Translations under genes and position numbers: made by a program
Shown here: in pieces, positions 26,504-35,065 of the stretch
How the letters are laid out: every line of letters begins with the position of its first letter
How positions within the stretch are numbered: the first letter of the stretch is position 1
Notes under the pieces: generated by a model
What the model was told of the DNA's origin: nothing
The model's database searches: none
Seen by the model: the letters and a program-made list of their open reading frames with translations, nothing else
NCBI GenBank assembly: GCA_902362805.1
Contig: CABIXY010000002.1
Coordinates: 744,001-808,000, forward strand
Direction: 5' to 3'
Length of the DNA stretch: 64,000 bases
Source: Eubacteriaceae bacterium
Lineage (GTDB): Bacteria; Bacillota; Clostridia; Peptostreptococcales; Anaerovoracaceae

Positions 26504-27043
26504 TTAATCATTTTCGGCTTCTGCCATGTCTGCATAATTCATGATGAATTCTTCCAGTTCATAATCGAGAGCACCAGCAAAATCATATCGGTATTCGTCA
26601 CCGTCCAGCTTTTCCATTCTGGATATGACCAAGGCATCTCTCACTGGAACATAGTGTACTTCGTCACTGGCCGTATTTTTGCATTCTACTTCACTGTCAG
26701 CAGAATACCAGATTCTGAATTTGTTCCACTCATCAGTCAACTTCAGGTCCGCGTTTTCTTCCCCTTTTCTGACTGCTTCGGACAGACCTACCAGGACTCG
26801 TTTGATGTTCTCAAGGAGGCTGTAAATATCAATTTGATCGCCCGGTACATTTTCTAAGGTCTCATAAAAATAGCTTTCACAGAGTTCTGCAAAAGTTTTC
26901 ATATCAATTTCTGTTATCAGATCGTAAATCGCATCACTGTCGATAGCCCCTTCGTTTTCCACGAAATCCGCAAAATTTTCGAAATACTGAAAGTCTTCTC
27001 CTGTTTCAATGTCTAACAGGGCAAATAGTTCTTCTCTGTCCAT
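26504..27043 (-). CDS. Acidic protein of unknown function
   Basis: A 179-residue soluble, strongly acidic protein with no recognised domain. Helical N-terminal half (MDREELFALLDIETGEDFQY) and a beta-rich second half including FRIWYSADSE, VHYVPVRDALVISR and YDFAGALDYELEEF. It begins 9 bp after murI on the same strand, so it is co-transcribed with glutamate racemase. Such small proteins following murI are seen in other Clostridia; role unknown. Confidence 0.8.
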   Translation of the reverse strand: MDREELFALLDIETGEDFQYFENFADFVENEGAIDSDAIYDLITEIDMKTFAELCESYFYETLENVPGDQIDIYSLLENIKRVLVGLSEAVRKGEENADLKLTDEWNKFRIWYSADSEVECKNTASDEVHYVPVRDALVISRMEKLDGDEYRYDFAGALDYELEEFIMNYADMAEAEND

Positions 27044-27052
27044 CTTTATCTC

Positions 27053-27865
27053 CTATATATCTAAATTCTTGAACTTGATGTTCAATTCGTCTTCTTCTTT
27101 ACCGAGTATGTTCTGAATCATGTTGACAAAGTTTTCTGAAAGGTCACTGGCATAGAATACATTCTTCAGCTCTGTTTCTTCTGCAAACATATCTCTCTTC
27201 TCAAGTTCTATTTTTACTGCCGTCGCAACCTCCTTAGAAGAACTGATAATCCTCAGTCCCGGATAAATTCGTCTAAGATTTTCACTGATCAAAGGATAAT
27301 GCGTGCAGCCCAGAACGAGGGTATTGATTTTGTTCGCTTTGATAAAATCGTCCAGATAATATTTGATAGTCAAATCCATGATGTCGTTTTTGATGATACC
27401 TTCTTCAATCAGAGGCACAAAGGCCGGGCAGGCTTTTGAAAAAAGCTGAAGCCCCTGGCGTTTCTCATTGACTTTATTTTCGTATGCGTTGGTTTTGATA
27501 GTGACTTTTGTAGCAATGATACCGATATGATCTGTCCCTTTGCATTCCTTGGCTACAACTTTTGCGGTAGGCGAAATGACACCGATGACAGGGATATCCG
27601 GATAGGCTTTTCTAAGGTCTTCTAAACAGGTTGCACTGACCGTATTGCAGGCGATGACAATCATCTTGACATTGTTCCTTACGAGAAAATCTCCAATCTG
27701 CATGGTGAACTGTCTGATGGTGTCCGGTGATTTTGAACCATAAGGAGTCCTGGCTGTATCGCCGAAAAAAATGATTTTTTCATTGGGTAATTGTTTCATG
27801 ATATGGGGGATGCTCGTAAGACCACCCAATCCTGAATCAAAAAAACCAATTGGTCTGTTATCCAT
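27053..27865 (-). CDS. murI: Glutamate racemase
   Basis: Cofactor-independent racemase supplying D-glutamate for peptidoglycan. The two catalytic cysteines are in VIACNTVSAT and VLGCTHYPL; the N-terminal IGFFDSGLGGLTS and FFGDTARTPYG motifs are also clear. 270 residues, full length. It is divergent from pepF with a 65-bp shared promoter region and leads into the acidic protein gene. Confidence 0.96.
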   Translation of the reverse strand: MDNRPIGFFDSGLGGLTSIPHIMKQLPNEKIIFFGDTARTPYGSKSPDTIRQFTMQIGDFLVRNNVKMIVIACNTVSATCLEDLRKAYPDIPVIGVISPTAKVVAKECKGTDHIGIIATKVTIKTNAYENKVNEKRQGLQLFSKACPAFVPLIEEGIIKNDIMDLTIKYYLDDFIKANKINTLVLGCTHYPLISENLRRIYPGLRIISSSKEVATAVKIELEKRDMFAEETELKNVFYASDLSENFVNMIQNILGKEEDELNIKFKNLDI

Positions 27866-27930
27866 TTATGTTATTCCTTTCAGTTTTGTGTTATACTAGT
27901 CATTGTAATAGTATACTACAGGAGGTAAAA

Positions 27931-29730
27931 ATGGGAAACAAAAAATTAAAAAACCGCAGCGAAATTGATCAAAAATATAAATGGAATATCGAATTGATGT
28001 ATGAGGACGAGGCCGCCTGGGAGCAGGATATCGAAGAGGCACTTACCCTGACAGAATATTTTACCAAGTATCAGGGCAGGTTGACAGAAAGCGCCCATAC
28101 TCTCGCCGAAGCGCTACAGGAGAAAGATGCCATCTGGCAGAAACTAGAAAAGGCATACGTCTTTGCCAGGATGAAACTCGATGAAGACAATCGCGTCGCC
28201 AAGCAGCAGAGCATGCACGACAAGATTAACACCATCATCGCTAAGGCCGCTGCATCTATGAGTTTCTTTACACCAGAACTGCTGTCAGCTTCAGAAGAGA
28301 CTCTGCTCACTTATATCAAAGAGGAACCGGCCCTCTCACAGTACGAGTTTGTCATAAAGGATATTTTGCGTGAAAAAGAACATGTATTGTCTCAAGATCA
28401 AGAAAATGTGCTGGCACAGATGAGTGAAGTGACAGATGCGACCAATACGATTTTCACCATGCTCAACAACGCAGACATCAAATTTGGCACCATTATTGAC
28501 GAAGACGGAGACGAAGTAGAAGTCACCCACGGCAACTATATCACCTTCATGGAGTCTCACGACAGAGAAGTCCGCAAAGCTGCATTTACCAATGTTTATG
28601 AAGCTTACAAGGCTTTGATCAATACCATCTCGTCAACCTATAACTATAATGTAAAGACAGACGTCGTAGGTGCGAGGATCAGAAACTACAAATCTGCCAG
28701 AAACGCAGCGCTGTCTGGCGGCAATATCCCCGAATCAGTTTACGATAACCTTATTTCTGTCGTTCATGATTATCTGCCTGTTCTGCACAAATATATCGAA
28801 CTGCGCAAAAAAGTTTTGGGAGTGGATGAGCTCGCGATGTACGATGTCTACGTTCCTCTTGTAGAAGTTCCAAAACGCGTCGTTCCTTATGAGGAGGCTA
28901 TCGAAATTATGAAAGAAGGTCTGGCACCTTTAGGAGAAGAATATATCCAGCGGCTTTCTCAAGGTGTAGAAGAAGGCTGGATTGACGTCTACGAAAATGA
29001 AGGTAAGACAAGCGGCGCTTACAGCTTCGGTTCTTATGACAGTTTTCCATATATTCTGCTCAACTACACAGATACTCTCAAAGACGTATTCACCGTGGTT
29101 CACGAAATGGGACACTCCATGCACTCCAGCTATACCAGAGAAGCGCAGCCTTTCACCTACGGAGATCATTCCATTTTCACTGCGGAAGTGGCATCTACAG
29201 TCAACGAATCGCTGTTAATGCAGCATCTGCTGGGCAAAGAAACAGATCAGGAGATGCGCAAATATATTTTGAACATGTATATCGAGGAATTCCGCACGAC
29301 TCTGTTCAGACAGACTATGTTTGCTGAATTTGAAAATCTGACTCACAAATATGTGGAAGACGGCGGCAGTCTCACAGCCGAGTGGATGTGCACAGAGTAC
29401 GACAAACTGAATAGCGCCTACTTCGGCCCTTCCCTGGCAGAAGATGCGTATATCAAATACGAATGGGCTCGAATTCCGCACTTCTACAGAGGGTTCTACG
29501 TTTATCAGTATGCTACTGGATATTCTGCAGCAACTGCAATCTCAAAAAAAATTCTTACAGAAGGCGCACCTGCCAGGGACGCTTACAAAGAGTTTCTCAA
29601 GACAGGCAGCAGTGACTACCCTGTTGAACTCCTAAAAATTGCAGGGGTTGACATGAGCAGCAAAGAACCTGTGATTATGGCGATGGAAACATTTAAGAGT
29701 TTGGTTGAAGAATTCGAAAAATTAATGTAA
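27931..29730 (+). CDS. pepF: Oligoendopeptidase F
   Basis: Cytoplasmic M3B zinc peptidase that cleaves short peptides. The zinc motif HEMGH begins at His391 with the third ligand Glu about 28 residues later (FTAEVASTVNE), and the FRQTMFAEFE segment is typical. The frame is open from 27850, but CAGGAGG sits before the ATG at 27931, where family members start (MGNKKLKNRSEID). 599 residues, standard length. Followed by nadK after 12 bp. Confidence 0.95.
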   Translation: MGNKKLKNRSEIDQKYKWNIELMYEDEAAWEQDIEEALTLTEYFTKYQGRLTESAHTLAEALQEKDAIWQKLEKAYVFARMKLDEDNRVAKQQSMHDKINTIIAKAAASMSFFTPELLSASEETLLTYIKEEPALSQYEFVIKDILREKEHVLSQDQENVLAQMSEVTDATNTIFTMLNNADIKFGTIIDEDGDEVEVTHGNYITFMESHDREVRKAAFTNVYEAYKALINTISSTYNYNVKTDVVGARIRNYKSARNAALSGGNIPESVYDNLISVVHDYLPVLHKYIELRKKVLGVDELAMYDVYVPLVEVPKRVVPYEEAIEIMKEGLAPLGEEYIQRLSQGVEEGWIDVYENEGKTSGAYSFGSYDSFPYILLNYTDTLKDVFTVVHEMGHSMHSSYTREAQPFTYGDHSIFTAEVASTVNESLLMQHLLGKETDQEMRKYILNMYIEEFRTTLFRQTMFAEFENLTHKYVEDGGSLTAEWMCTEYDKLNSAYFGPSLAEDAYIKYEWARIPHFYRGFYVYQYATGYSAATAISKKILTEGAPARDAYKEFLKTGSSDYPVELLKIAGVDMSSKEPVIMAMETFKSLVEEFEKLM

Positions 29731-29742
29731 GATAGAGAGACT

Positions 29743-30546
29743 ATGAGTAAAAAAATATTTATTTACGCCAATGATGGCGAAACGTCTAAACGAACAGAAA
29801 AAAAGTTAAAACAGAAGCTGGATAAATCCGGTTTTGTTTTACTATCCTCTTACAGTGACGACGCGGATCTGCTGGTCTGCATCGGTGGAGACGGCACCTT
29901 CCTCCATACCATACACGAGTTCAATTTCCCTACCATGCCAATCATCGGCATCAATACGGGACATCTGGGCTTTTTTCAGGAAATCATGCCTGCCATGCTG
30001 GATGACTTCATCTTCAATTACACGCAGGGGAAATACTCTATCCAGCAGCTTTCTACGGTTAAAGTGAAAATAGATGCCGGAGGCACAACCTATGAGCACG
30101 TAGGTCTTAACGAGGTGGTCATTAAAGCCAATTCCACTTATTCAATTCACCTCAATATCTCCATCGGCGGAGGCTTTATAGAACGATTCAGCGGTGACGG
30201 CCTTTTAATCGCAACACCAGCCGGCAGTACGGCCTATAACTATTCGCTAGGCGGAAGTATCGTAGATCCACGTCTGAGCATCCTGCAGGTGACGCCAATT
30301 GCGCCGATGAATACTACGGCTTATCGATCGTTTACCTCCAGTATCATGTTACCATCAGATCTGTCTCTTGGAATTGTCCCGGATATGGAAGATTCAAAAC
30401 ACAAGATCTGTGTCGTATACGATGGTTTTTCTGTGGAATACGAGAATATCAAAGAAATAGAAGTCTCATTCTCTGATATTCAGGTCAATCTGATGCGTTT
30501 TGAAAACTACGATTTCTGGACCAAAGTAAAGAGCAAATTTCTATAA
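29743..30546 (+). CDS. nadK: NAD kinase
   Basis: ATP-NAD 2'-kinase that makes NADP. The GGDG motif is in VCIGGDGTFLHTIHEF, followed by INTGHLGFFQE, LNEVVIKANS, and the NE/D-rich GDGLLIATPAGSTAYNYSLGG segment with catalytic Asp (quoted in part). 267 residues fits the family. Weak AGAGAG site; probably coupled to pepF. Confidence 0.95.
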   Translation: MSKKIFIYANDGETSKRTEKKLKQKLDKSGFVLLSSYSDDADLLVCIGGDGTFLHTIHEFNFPTMPIIGINTGHLGFFQEIMPAMLDDFIFNYTQGKYSIQQLSTVKVKIDAGGTTYEHVGLNEVVIKANSTYSIHLNISIGGGFIERFSGDGLLIATPAGSTAYNYSLGGSIVDPRLSILQVTPIAPMNTTAYRSFTSSIMLPSDLSLGIVPDMEDSKHKICVVYDGFSVEYENIKEIEVSFSDIQVNLMRFENYDFWTKVKSKFL

Positions 30547-30551
30547 TGGGC

Positions 30552-30705
30552 TTGCCACAGTTTCTGAAAGAAACTGATGGAAGGCCTTATGCAACCACCC
30601 TCCAAGAGAACGAGTGTAAACGAAGTTCGATTGGCTAAGGGCTGACTGTAAATGGAGTTGCCCCAATTTGCAAAGTAAATTGCTGGGAACTCCTTATGCT
30701 TTGGG
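30552..30705 (+). repeat. Structured intergenic repeat, copies 1a and 1b
   Basis: Copy 1a (30552-30655) has a CAGTTTCT/AGAAACTG hairpin, then TTATGCAACCACCCTCCAAG, a variable hairpin, and CGATTGGCTAAGGGCTGACTG. Copy 1b (30655-30705) is a partial second unit with a CAATTT/AAATTG hairpin and CCTTATG. The same unit occurs twice at 63381-63585. CAACC pairs with GGTTG-like, CCAA with TTGG, and GAAC with GTTC to form a rod. Confidence 0.75.
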
Positions 30706-30854
30706 AGACCTAACCCGATTCAGCGATGCGGAATCGCTGGCAGGTCCCCGGTCAAGAGTGCAGGAGCTTTGCTCCGTGGCACTCGACGGCCACGTTCCGC
30801 AAGTGTCAGCGAGCGGCTAGACGCTAGTCGTATAGCCGTATTAGAAAGGTAATT
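30706..30854 (+). promoter_or_regulatory. Hairpin-rich leader before pseudouridine synthase gene
   Basis: No gene is present here. Three stems follow one another: CAGCGAT/ATCGCTG (30721-30739), GAGTGC-GGAGC/GCTCC-GCACTC (about 30755-30785) and CGGCTA/TAGCCG (about 30813-30839). The GAAAGGTAATT site of the next gene follows. No T run, so no clear terminator. Confidence 0.4.
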
Positions 30855-31757
30855 ATGGCAAAATTCGAATATATAGTGACAAAAGAAGATGAAGGAGTTC
30901 CTGTCAAAGGACTCCTTCGTACAAAATTCAAATTCTCTTCCAGACTGCTGACAAAGTTGAAATACCAGCATCTGGTTTTTTTAAACGGCGAAGAGGTTGC
31001 CGGATGGATTACGCCCGAAATCGGCGACGTTCTCTCCATCAAACTGCCAGAAGAAAAGAGCGACTTCCCTGTGGAAGACATCCCTATCTATCCAGTCTTT
31101 GAAGACGACGACCTGCTAGTCTTGAACAAGCAGCCCGGCGTAATCGTTCATCCAACTAAGGGACATCCCTCCCACACCATTGCTAACGGTTTGATGAAAT
31201 ATATGGAAGATACAGCGCAAATGTTTAAAATCCGTTTTGTCAACCGTCTTGATATGGATACCACTGGTCTTTTGATTGTAGCTAAAAACTCACATTCACA
31301 AGACAATCTGACCAAGCAGATGAAGGCTAATGCCGTAGAGAAGCGTTACATAGCAGTGGCGAATGGTATCATCGATAAAGATGCATTTACCATCGATCTG
31401 CCTATCGGCCGACCGGACCCTGAAAATGTAGCCCGCGGCGTCATGCAGGAAGGTGGTTTCCCTTCTATTACCCACGTCAAAGTGTTGGAGCGTTTTCCAA
31501 AGGGTAAGGGATACACCATGGTGGAACTTCTCCTTGAGACCGGCAGGACACATCAGATCAGGGTTCATATGTCTCATATCGGTCATCCCCTGGTCGGCGA
31601 TTATCTCTACGGCGGAGAAAATCCGTGGCTCATCGAAAGACAGGCGCTTCATGCTTTTAAGTTATCTTTCAACCATCCGCTGACTGGCGAACGCTTAGAG
31701 ATAGAAGCCCCTCTCCCTGCCGACATACAGGAAGTAATAAAAAAAATTAAATCTTGA
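30855..31757 (+). CDS. RluA family 23S rRNA pseudouridine synthase
   Basis: Converts specific uridines in 23S rRNA to pseudouridine. An S4-like RNA-binding start (LLRTKFKFSSRLLTKLKYQH) precedes the catalytic domain with the invariant Asp in RFVNRLDMDTTGLL, plus VVNKQPG-like VLNKQPGVIVHPTKGH and ETGRTHQIRVHMSHIGHP motifs. 300 residues. RluD subgroup likely, but exact target sites cannot be told. The mntP promoter begins inside its stop codon region. Confidence 0.92.
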   Translation: MAKFEYIVTKEDEGVPVKGLLRTKFKFSSRLLTKLKYQHLVFLNGEEVAGWITPEIGDVLSIKLPEEKSDFPVEDIPIYPVFEDDDLLVLNKQPGVIVHPTKGHPSHTIANGLMKYMEDTAQMFKIRFVNRLDMDTTGLLIVAKNSHSQDNLTKQMKANAVEKRYIAVANGIIDKDAFTIDLPIGRPDPENVARGVMQEGGFPSITHVKVLERFPKGKGYTMVELLLETGRTHQIRVHMSHIGHPLVGDYLYGGENPWLIERQALHAFKLSFNHPLTGERLEIEAPLPADIQEVIKKIKS

Positions 31758-31781
31758 CAAGCTGGTAGAATTAGGTTATTA
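31753..31781 (+). promoter_or_regulatory. Promoter of mntP
   Basis: TTGACA (31753-31758), 17-bp spacer, TATTAT (31776-31781): near-consensus sigma-A promoter that overlaps the end of the pseudouridine synthase gene and gives a start point just before the riboswitch. Confidence 0.85.
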
Positions 31782-31787
31782 TAAAAA

Positions 31788-31909
31788 AACTGTGAGGGAG
31801 TAGTTAGCACATCCGTGTGATATGTCAACATACTGACCGCAAGGTCTGGCTTATCTTAATTAACGAGACTCATGTATAGGGAATCACTCTATACATGGGT
31901 CTTTTTTTG
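31788..31909 (+). ncRNA. yybP-ykoY manganese riboswitch with terminator
   Basis: The leader has the class hallmarks: GAGGGAGTAGTTAGC near the 5' side and CAACATACTGACCGCAAGGTCTGGC (shown here as parts CAACATACTG and ACCGCAAGGT) as the second conserved arm. It is followed by a strong stem GACTCATGTATAG/CTATACATGGGTC and seven Ts (31866-31908). Mn2+ binding is known in this class to favour read-through; the downstream gene is a Mn2+ exporter, a textbook pairing. Confidence 0.93.
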
Positions 31910-31928
31910 AACAATTTTGGAGGAAATT

Positions 31929-32489
31929 ATGGGAATTATCGAATTACTATTATTAGGAGCAGGATTATCGATGGACGCATTTGCGGTTTCAGTCTGTAAG
32001 GGGTTGTCTGTAGAAAAAACGGAAGTCAGACACATGGCAATCGCCGGTCTCTGGTTCGGAGGTTTCCAGGCTCTGATGCCGATGATTGGTTATTTTCTAG
32101 GCACCACATTTATGAAATACATATCTGCTTTTGACCACTGGGTGGCTTTTGGCCTCTTATTCATAATCGGTCTCAACATGATCAAAGAATCCTTTACGGC
32201 AGAAGAGAAAGATGTGAGCAGTTCCTTTGGTTTTCAGACCATGTTTTTCATGGCGGTGGCTACCAGCATCGATGCCCTTGCCATTGGAATTACCTTCGCC
32301 CTCCTGAATGTAAACATCTTTGGAGCTGCTGCCATCATCGGCGTCACAACCTTTCTATTCTCGGCTGCCGGTATCAAAATCGGCGGTATCTTTGGCTGTA
32401 AATTCAAATCAAAAGCAGAACTGTCCGGCGGGATCATCCTCCTGCTTCTCGGCACTAAGATTTTGTTAGAGCATACTGTTCTCGCATAG
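31929..32489 (+). CDS. mntP: Manganese efflux pump MntP
   Basis: Six-helix membrane exporter of Mn2+ with two DUF204 repeats; the paired acidic motifs are SMDAFAVSVCKG in helix 1 and SIDALAIGITFA in helix 4. 186 residues from the ATG at 31929, which stands 5 bp after TTGGAGG; a TTG at 31917 is in frame but lies within the ribosome site. Controlled by the riboswitch directly upstream. Confidence 0.95.
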   Translation: MGIIELLLLGAGLSMDAFAVSVCKGLSVEKTEVRHMAIAGLWFGGFQALMPMIGYFLGTTFMKYISAFDHWVAFGLLFIIGLNMIKESFTAEEKDVSSSFGFQTMFFMAVATSIDALAIGITFALLNVNIFGAAAIIGVTTFLFSAAGIKIGGIFGCKFKSKAELSGGIILLLLGTKILLEHTVLA

Positions 32490-32499
32490 AGCAGTCTAT

Positions 32500-33171
32500 T
32501 TACAGCAATTCGCTCAGTCGTCCCAAGTCTATATCGCATATTTCTCTTTGCGTTATGGTGAAGAATTCATCACGTTCCATCAGCTTCAGTTCTTTATTCA
32601 AAGAGGAGCGACTGACATGGAGCATGTTGGCCAGGATGGACTGCGATGAGGGCAGCATGAGGGTTTCACCCAAGGTGAGGTCGTTCATGCCGACAATCCA
32701 AAAACCGATGCGCTCCCTGATGGTGTGATAATTGAGGCAGTTGAGAAACAATTGATTTTTCAGGCCTCGATGAGAAATGTAAAGAATCAGTGCATACATC
32801 AGCTGCGGATCTGCGGCGAGCATTTCTTCCATCACTGTAACAGGGATCCAGACGACTTCAGACTTTTTTAATGCATAGAGATCGTAGGTATAATGCTGTT
32901 TGCCAGAAAAGTAGAGAAATTCGGGAAAAATATCTTTCACTTGAAAATAAGTATGGCAGAGCTCCATACCATTCACAGTATCGTTGACCGCTTTTAAAAT
33001 ACCTTTGGTAACAATTCCAAAATGTTCGATGATTGTCCCCTGCTGTTGAATGCATGTGGCTGCCTGATAGGTTTTGTGGATAAAGTACGACTGGTACTCC
33101 TTATTCTCCATACAACGGTCGGCAAAAGAAACCAGGCAGTCATTGCCCCTGATTGTAAAATAATCTCCCAT
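32500..33171 (-). CDS. Crp/Fnr family transcription regulator
   Basis: A 223-residue regulator: N-terminal cyclic-nucleotide-binding-like beta barrel (about 20-120, including HFGIVTKGILKAV) and C-terminal winged HTH (SQSILANMLHVSRSSLNKEL). No Cys cluster for an iron-sulphur centre is seen, and the cAMP-binding signature is not obvious. It lies just downstream of the arylsulfotransferase-thioredoxin gene, separated by a terminator, and may control that module. Confidence 0.88.
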   Translation of the reverse strand: MGDYFTIRGNDCLVSFADRCMENKEYQSYFIHKTYQAATCIQQQGTIIEHFGIVTKGILKAVNDTVNGMELCHTYFQVKDIFPEFLYFSGKQHYTYDLYALKKSEVVWIPVTVMEEMLAADPQLMYALILYISHRGLKNQLFLNCLNYHTIRERIGFWIVGMNDLTLGETLMLPSSQSILANMLHVSRSSLNKELKLMERDEFFTITQREICDIDLGRLSELL

Positions 33172-33195
33172 GAGTAACCTCCTTTGAAATACTAC

Positions 33196-33224
33196 AAAGA
33201 GGGCTGTTTCTTACAGCCCTTTTG
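33196..33224 (-). terminator. Terminator after arylsulfotransferase-thioredoxin gene
   Basis: On the minus strand AAAAGGGCTGT pairs with ACAGCCCTCTTT around a short loop, with T-rich flank. Confidence 0.75.
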
Positions 33225-33243
33225 TATCACTTTCAACTATATA

Positions 33244-35052
33244 TTAAGCAAACGGTTTATCCAGGATTTCACACAAATCGTCATAATCCTTTTCGCCGTT
33301 AAACCTTAAAATCTCTTTCCCATTCTTAAAAACAGCCACAACCGGGATACCGCCTATATGATACGTATCAACCAGGTCTCCGTTTTGGTCTACGTCCACG
33401 TAGCGTACTTCGTATTGTTCTGCAAATTCTTCCCGCAGCGCTTCTTCTAAAACTGGGTGCAGTGCTTTGCAATGGGTACAACGTTCTGCTCCGAACAAAA
33501 CGAGAACAGGCTCTTCCTTGACCTTCAGCACATCTTCACTCCAATTTGCCATGGTTACCGGTTTAAAGAAGGAGGTATCTACGGAGAACACTTTTTCTCG
33601 CTTCGTCACATCTTCTTCATCATCTGTTGCTACACAAAGTGCTACATCTTCATAATACGGCAAAGTGCCTTCAACATCAATGACTTTTTTTGCACCAAAA
33701 GCACCAGCTCCTGGAACACGATAAGTGATGTTATCGATAGGTTTGATCTCAGTTTCTACTGGCTGCGGTTCCTGCGGCACATAGCTGTAAGGGTAACGGT
33801 AAGCACGATAAATCATGTTGTTCTTCGGTCCCTTCTCGTTATGCGTATAATATGGAGAAATCCACTCCCAAACAATTTCGTGATCTGGCGTCACTTCGAT
33901 CAGGCGGCCGTCGGAACCTTCATCAATCAAGGTATTTCCGTTCGGCAGGCGCTGGGCGCTGCTGACATATGGGCTGTAGAACTTACTTGCATCTGTAGGA
34001 ATCGCATGCCCCAGTTCTTTCGGGGTCAATTTCCACACTACTTCCAAAGTTACAGGATTGAACTCCAGTACCCTGCTGTAATCTCGCAGTGCGTTTTTGC
34101 TGCCGATGGCTGACGATGGATTAGGAAGACCATAACCACCCCAACCGCCGTTGTCAAATACTAACAAGTTTCCTTCTCCTGGCAGTCCCTTTGGAATCAT
34201 ATGAAAATGATGCTGACCGATAATCCAGCCCAATTTCTTTAACTCAGGCGAAGCGTTGAAATCAGGTCCGATGCGCCAGACGATTTCTCCGCTTTCTTTA
34301 TCGATGATGGCCAGGATATTCGCTTCACGACAGTCAAATATGATATTTTCCGGTTTAAAGCGCTGATCGCCTTGATCATACCATTTGTTCGGTCCCAAAT
34401 AACTCATGCAGTTGATGTGCAGATAGTCCCCTACTCCGCCGTCTGAGGAACGCATGTTGGGATCGCGGAAAAGCACGTTTCTAGCTGCTTCGTCAAAGCC
34501 CATCTCGTCAAAGCGATCGCTGGCAGACCATTTCCAGAGGATATTACCATCCCAGTCCACTTCAATCATCACATCGTCAAGCAGTTTTTTATCAGAGATT
34601 TTCGGATTATGTATGGTCTGATGACAGAGAATCAAGGTGTTTCCAGATAATGGCTCTGCGTCCATTCCCGGCACGTAATAACCTACTGGATTCCCTTCTC
34701 TCTGATAATCGTGATGCTGACGGGCCATAAAGCGGTGATCTCTGCCAGGATCATCAATTTCTTCAAGATGATCGAATTCCCAAACGATATTACCGTCGTA
34801 ATCGATTTCAATCAAATTGACTCCATCTTGCATGCCATAATCGGGATGGCGGTAGCCGGAAAGCCCCATGACATACCCACCTGGCAAGAGCTTTGGCGGC
34901 ATTGCATGCATGTTCCAGCGACGGATTTCATTGCCGTTCATGTCGAACAAAAGTACCCCGTCATTGATTAGCGGAACGATCGTATACCCGTTCCAACATT
35001 TTTCTGGGTTATACACGGTTACTCCGTGCGGAAAGATAAGTGGCTGTCCCAT
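33244..35052 (-). CDS. Arylsulfotransferase-like beta-propeller fused to thioredoxin
   Basis: A 602-residue two-domain protein. Residues 1-about 430 resemble bacterial arylsulfate sulfotransferases (PF05935-like propeller): repeated LIEIDYDGNIVWEF, IEVDWDGNILWKW and VLEFNPVTLEVVWKL blades, and His-rich catalytic-type stretches (RQHHDYQ, CHQTIHN, IIGQHHFHMIPKG). Residues about 495-602 are a thioredoxin domain with active site C525-T-H-C528 and cis-Pro570 in GGIPVV. There is no signal peptide, so unlike classical periplasmic ASST it should be cytoplasmic. The next genes upstream in the same operon are a thioredoxin-reductase-like flavoprotein and an NhaC antiporter, so the fused thioredoxin probably has its own reductase. 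Substrate unknown. Confidence 0.85.
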   Translation of the reverse strand: MGQPLIFPHGVTVYNPEKCWNGYTIVPLINDGVLLFDMNGNEIRRWNMHAMPPKLLPGGYVMGLSGYRHPDYGMQDGVNLIEIDYDGNIVWEFDHLEEIDDPGRDHRFMARQHHDYQREGNPVGYYVPGMDAEPLSGNTLILCHQTIHNPKISDKKLLDDVMIEVDWDGNILWKWSASDRFDEMGFDEAARNVLFRDPNMRSSDGGVGDYLHINCMSYLGPNKWYDQGDQRFKPENIIFDCREANILAIIDKESGEIVWRIGPDFNASPELKKLGWIIGQHHFHMIPKGLPGEGNLLVFDNGGWGGYGLPNPSSAIGSKNALRDYSRVLEFNPVTLEVVWKLTPKELGHAIPTDASKFYSPYVSSAQRLPNGNTLIDEGSDGRLIEVTPDHEIVWEWISPYYTHNEKGPKNNMIYRAYRYPYSYVPQEPQPVETEIKPIDNITYRVPGAGAFGAKKVIDVEGTLPYYEDVALCVATDDEEDVTKREKVFSVDTSFFKPVTMANWSEDVLKVKEEPVLVLFGAERCTHCKALHPVLEEALREEFAEQYEVRYVDVDQNGDLVDTYHIGGIPVVAVFKNGKEILRFNGEKDYDDLCEILDKPFA

Positions 35053-35065
35053 AATATTCTCCTCC

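Noticed and set aside
30552..30854. Reading the 30.5 kb repeats as coding
   Set aside because: Frames are short and broken in both strands, whereas stems and copy-to-copy pairing changes are clear.
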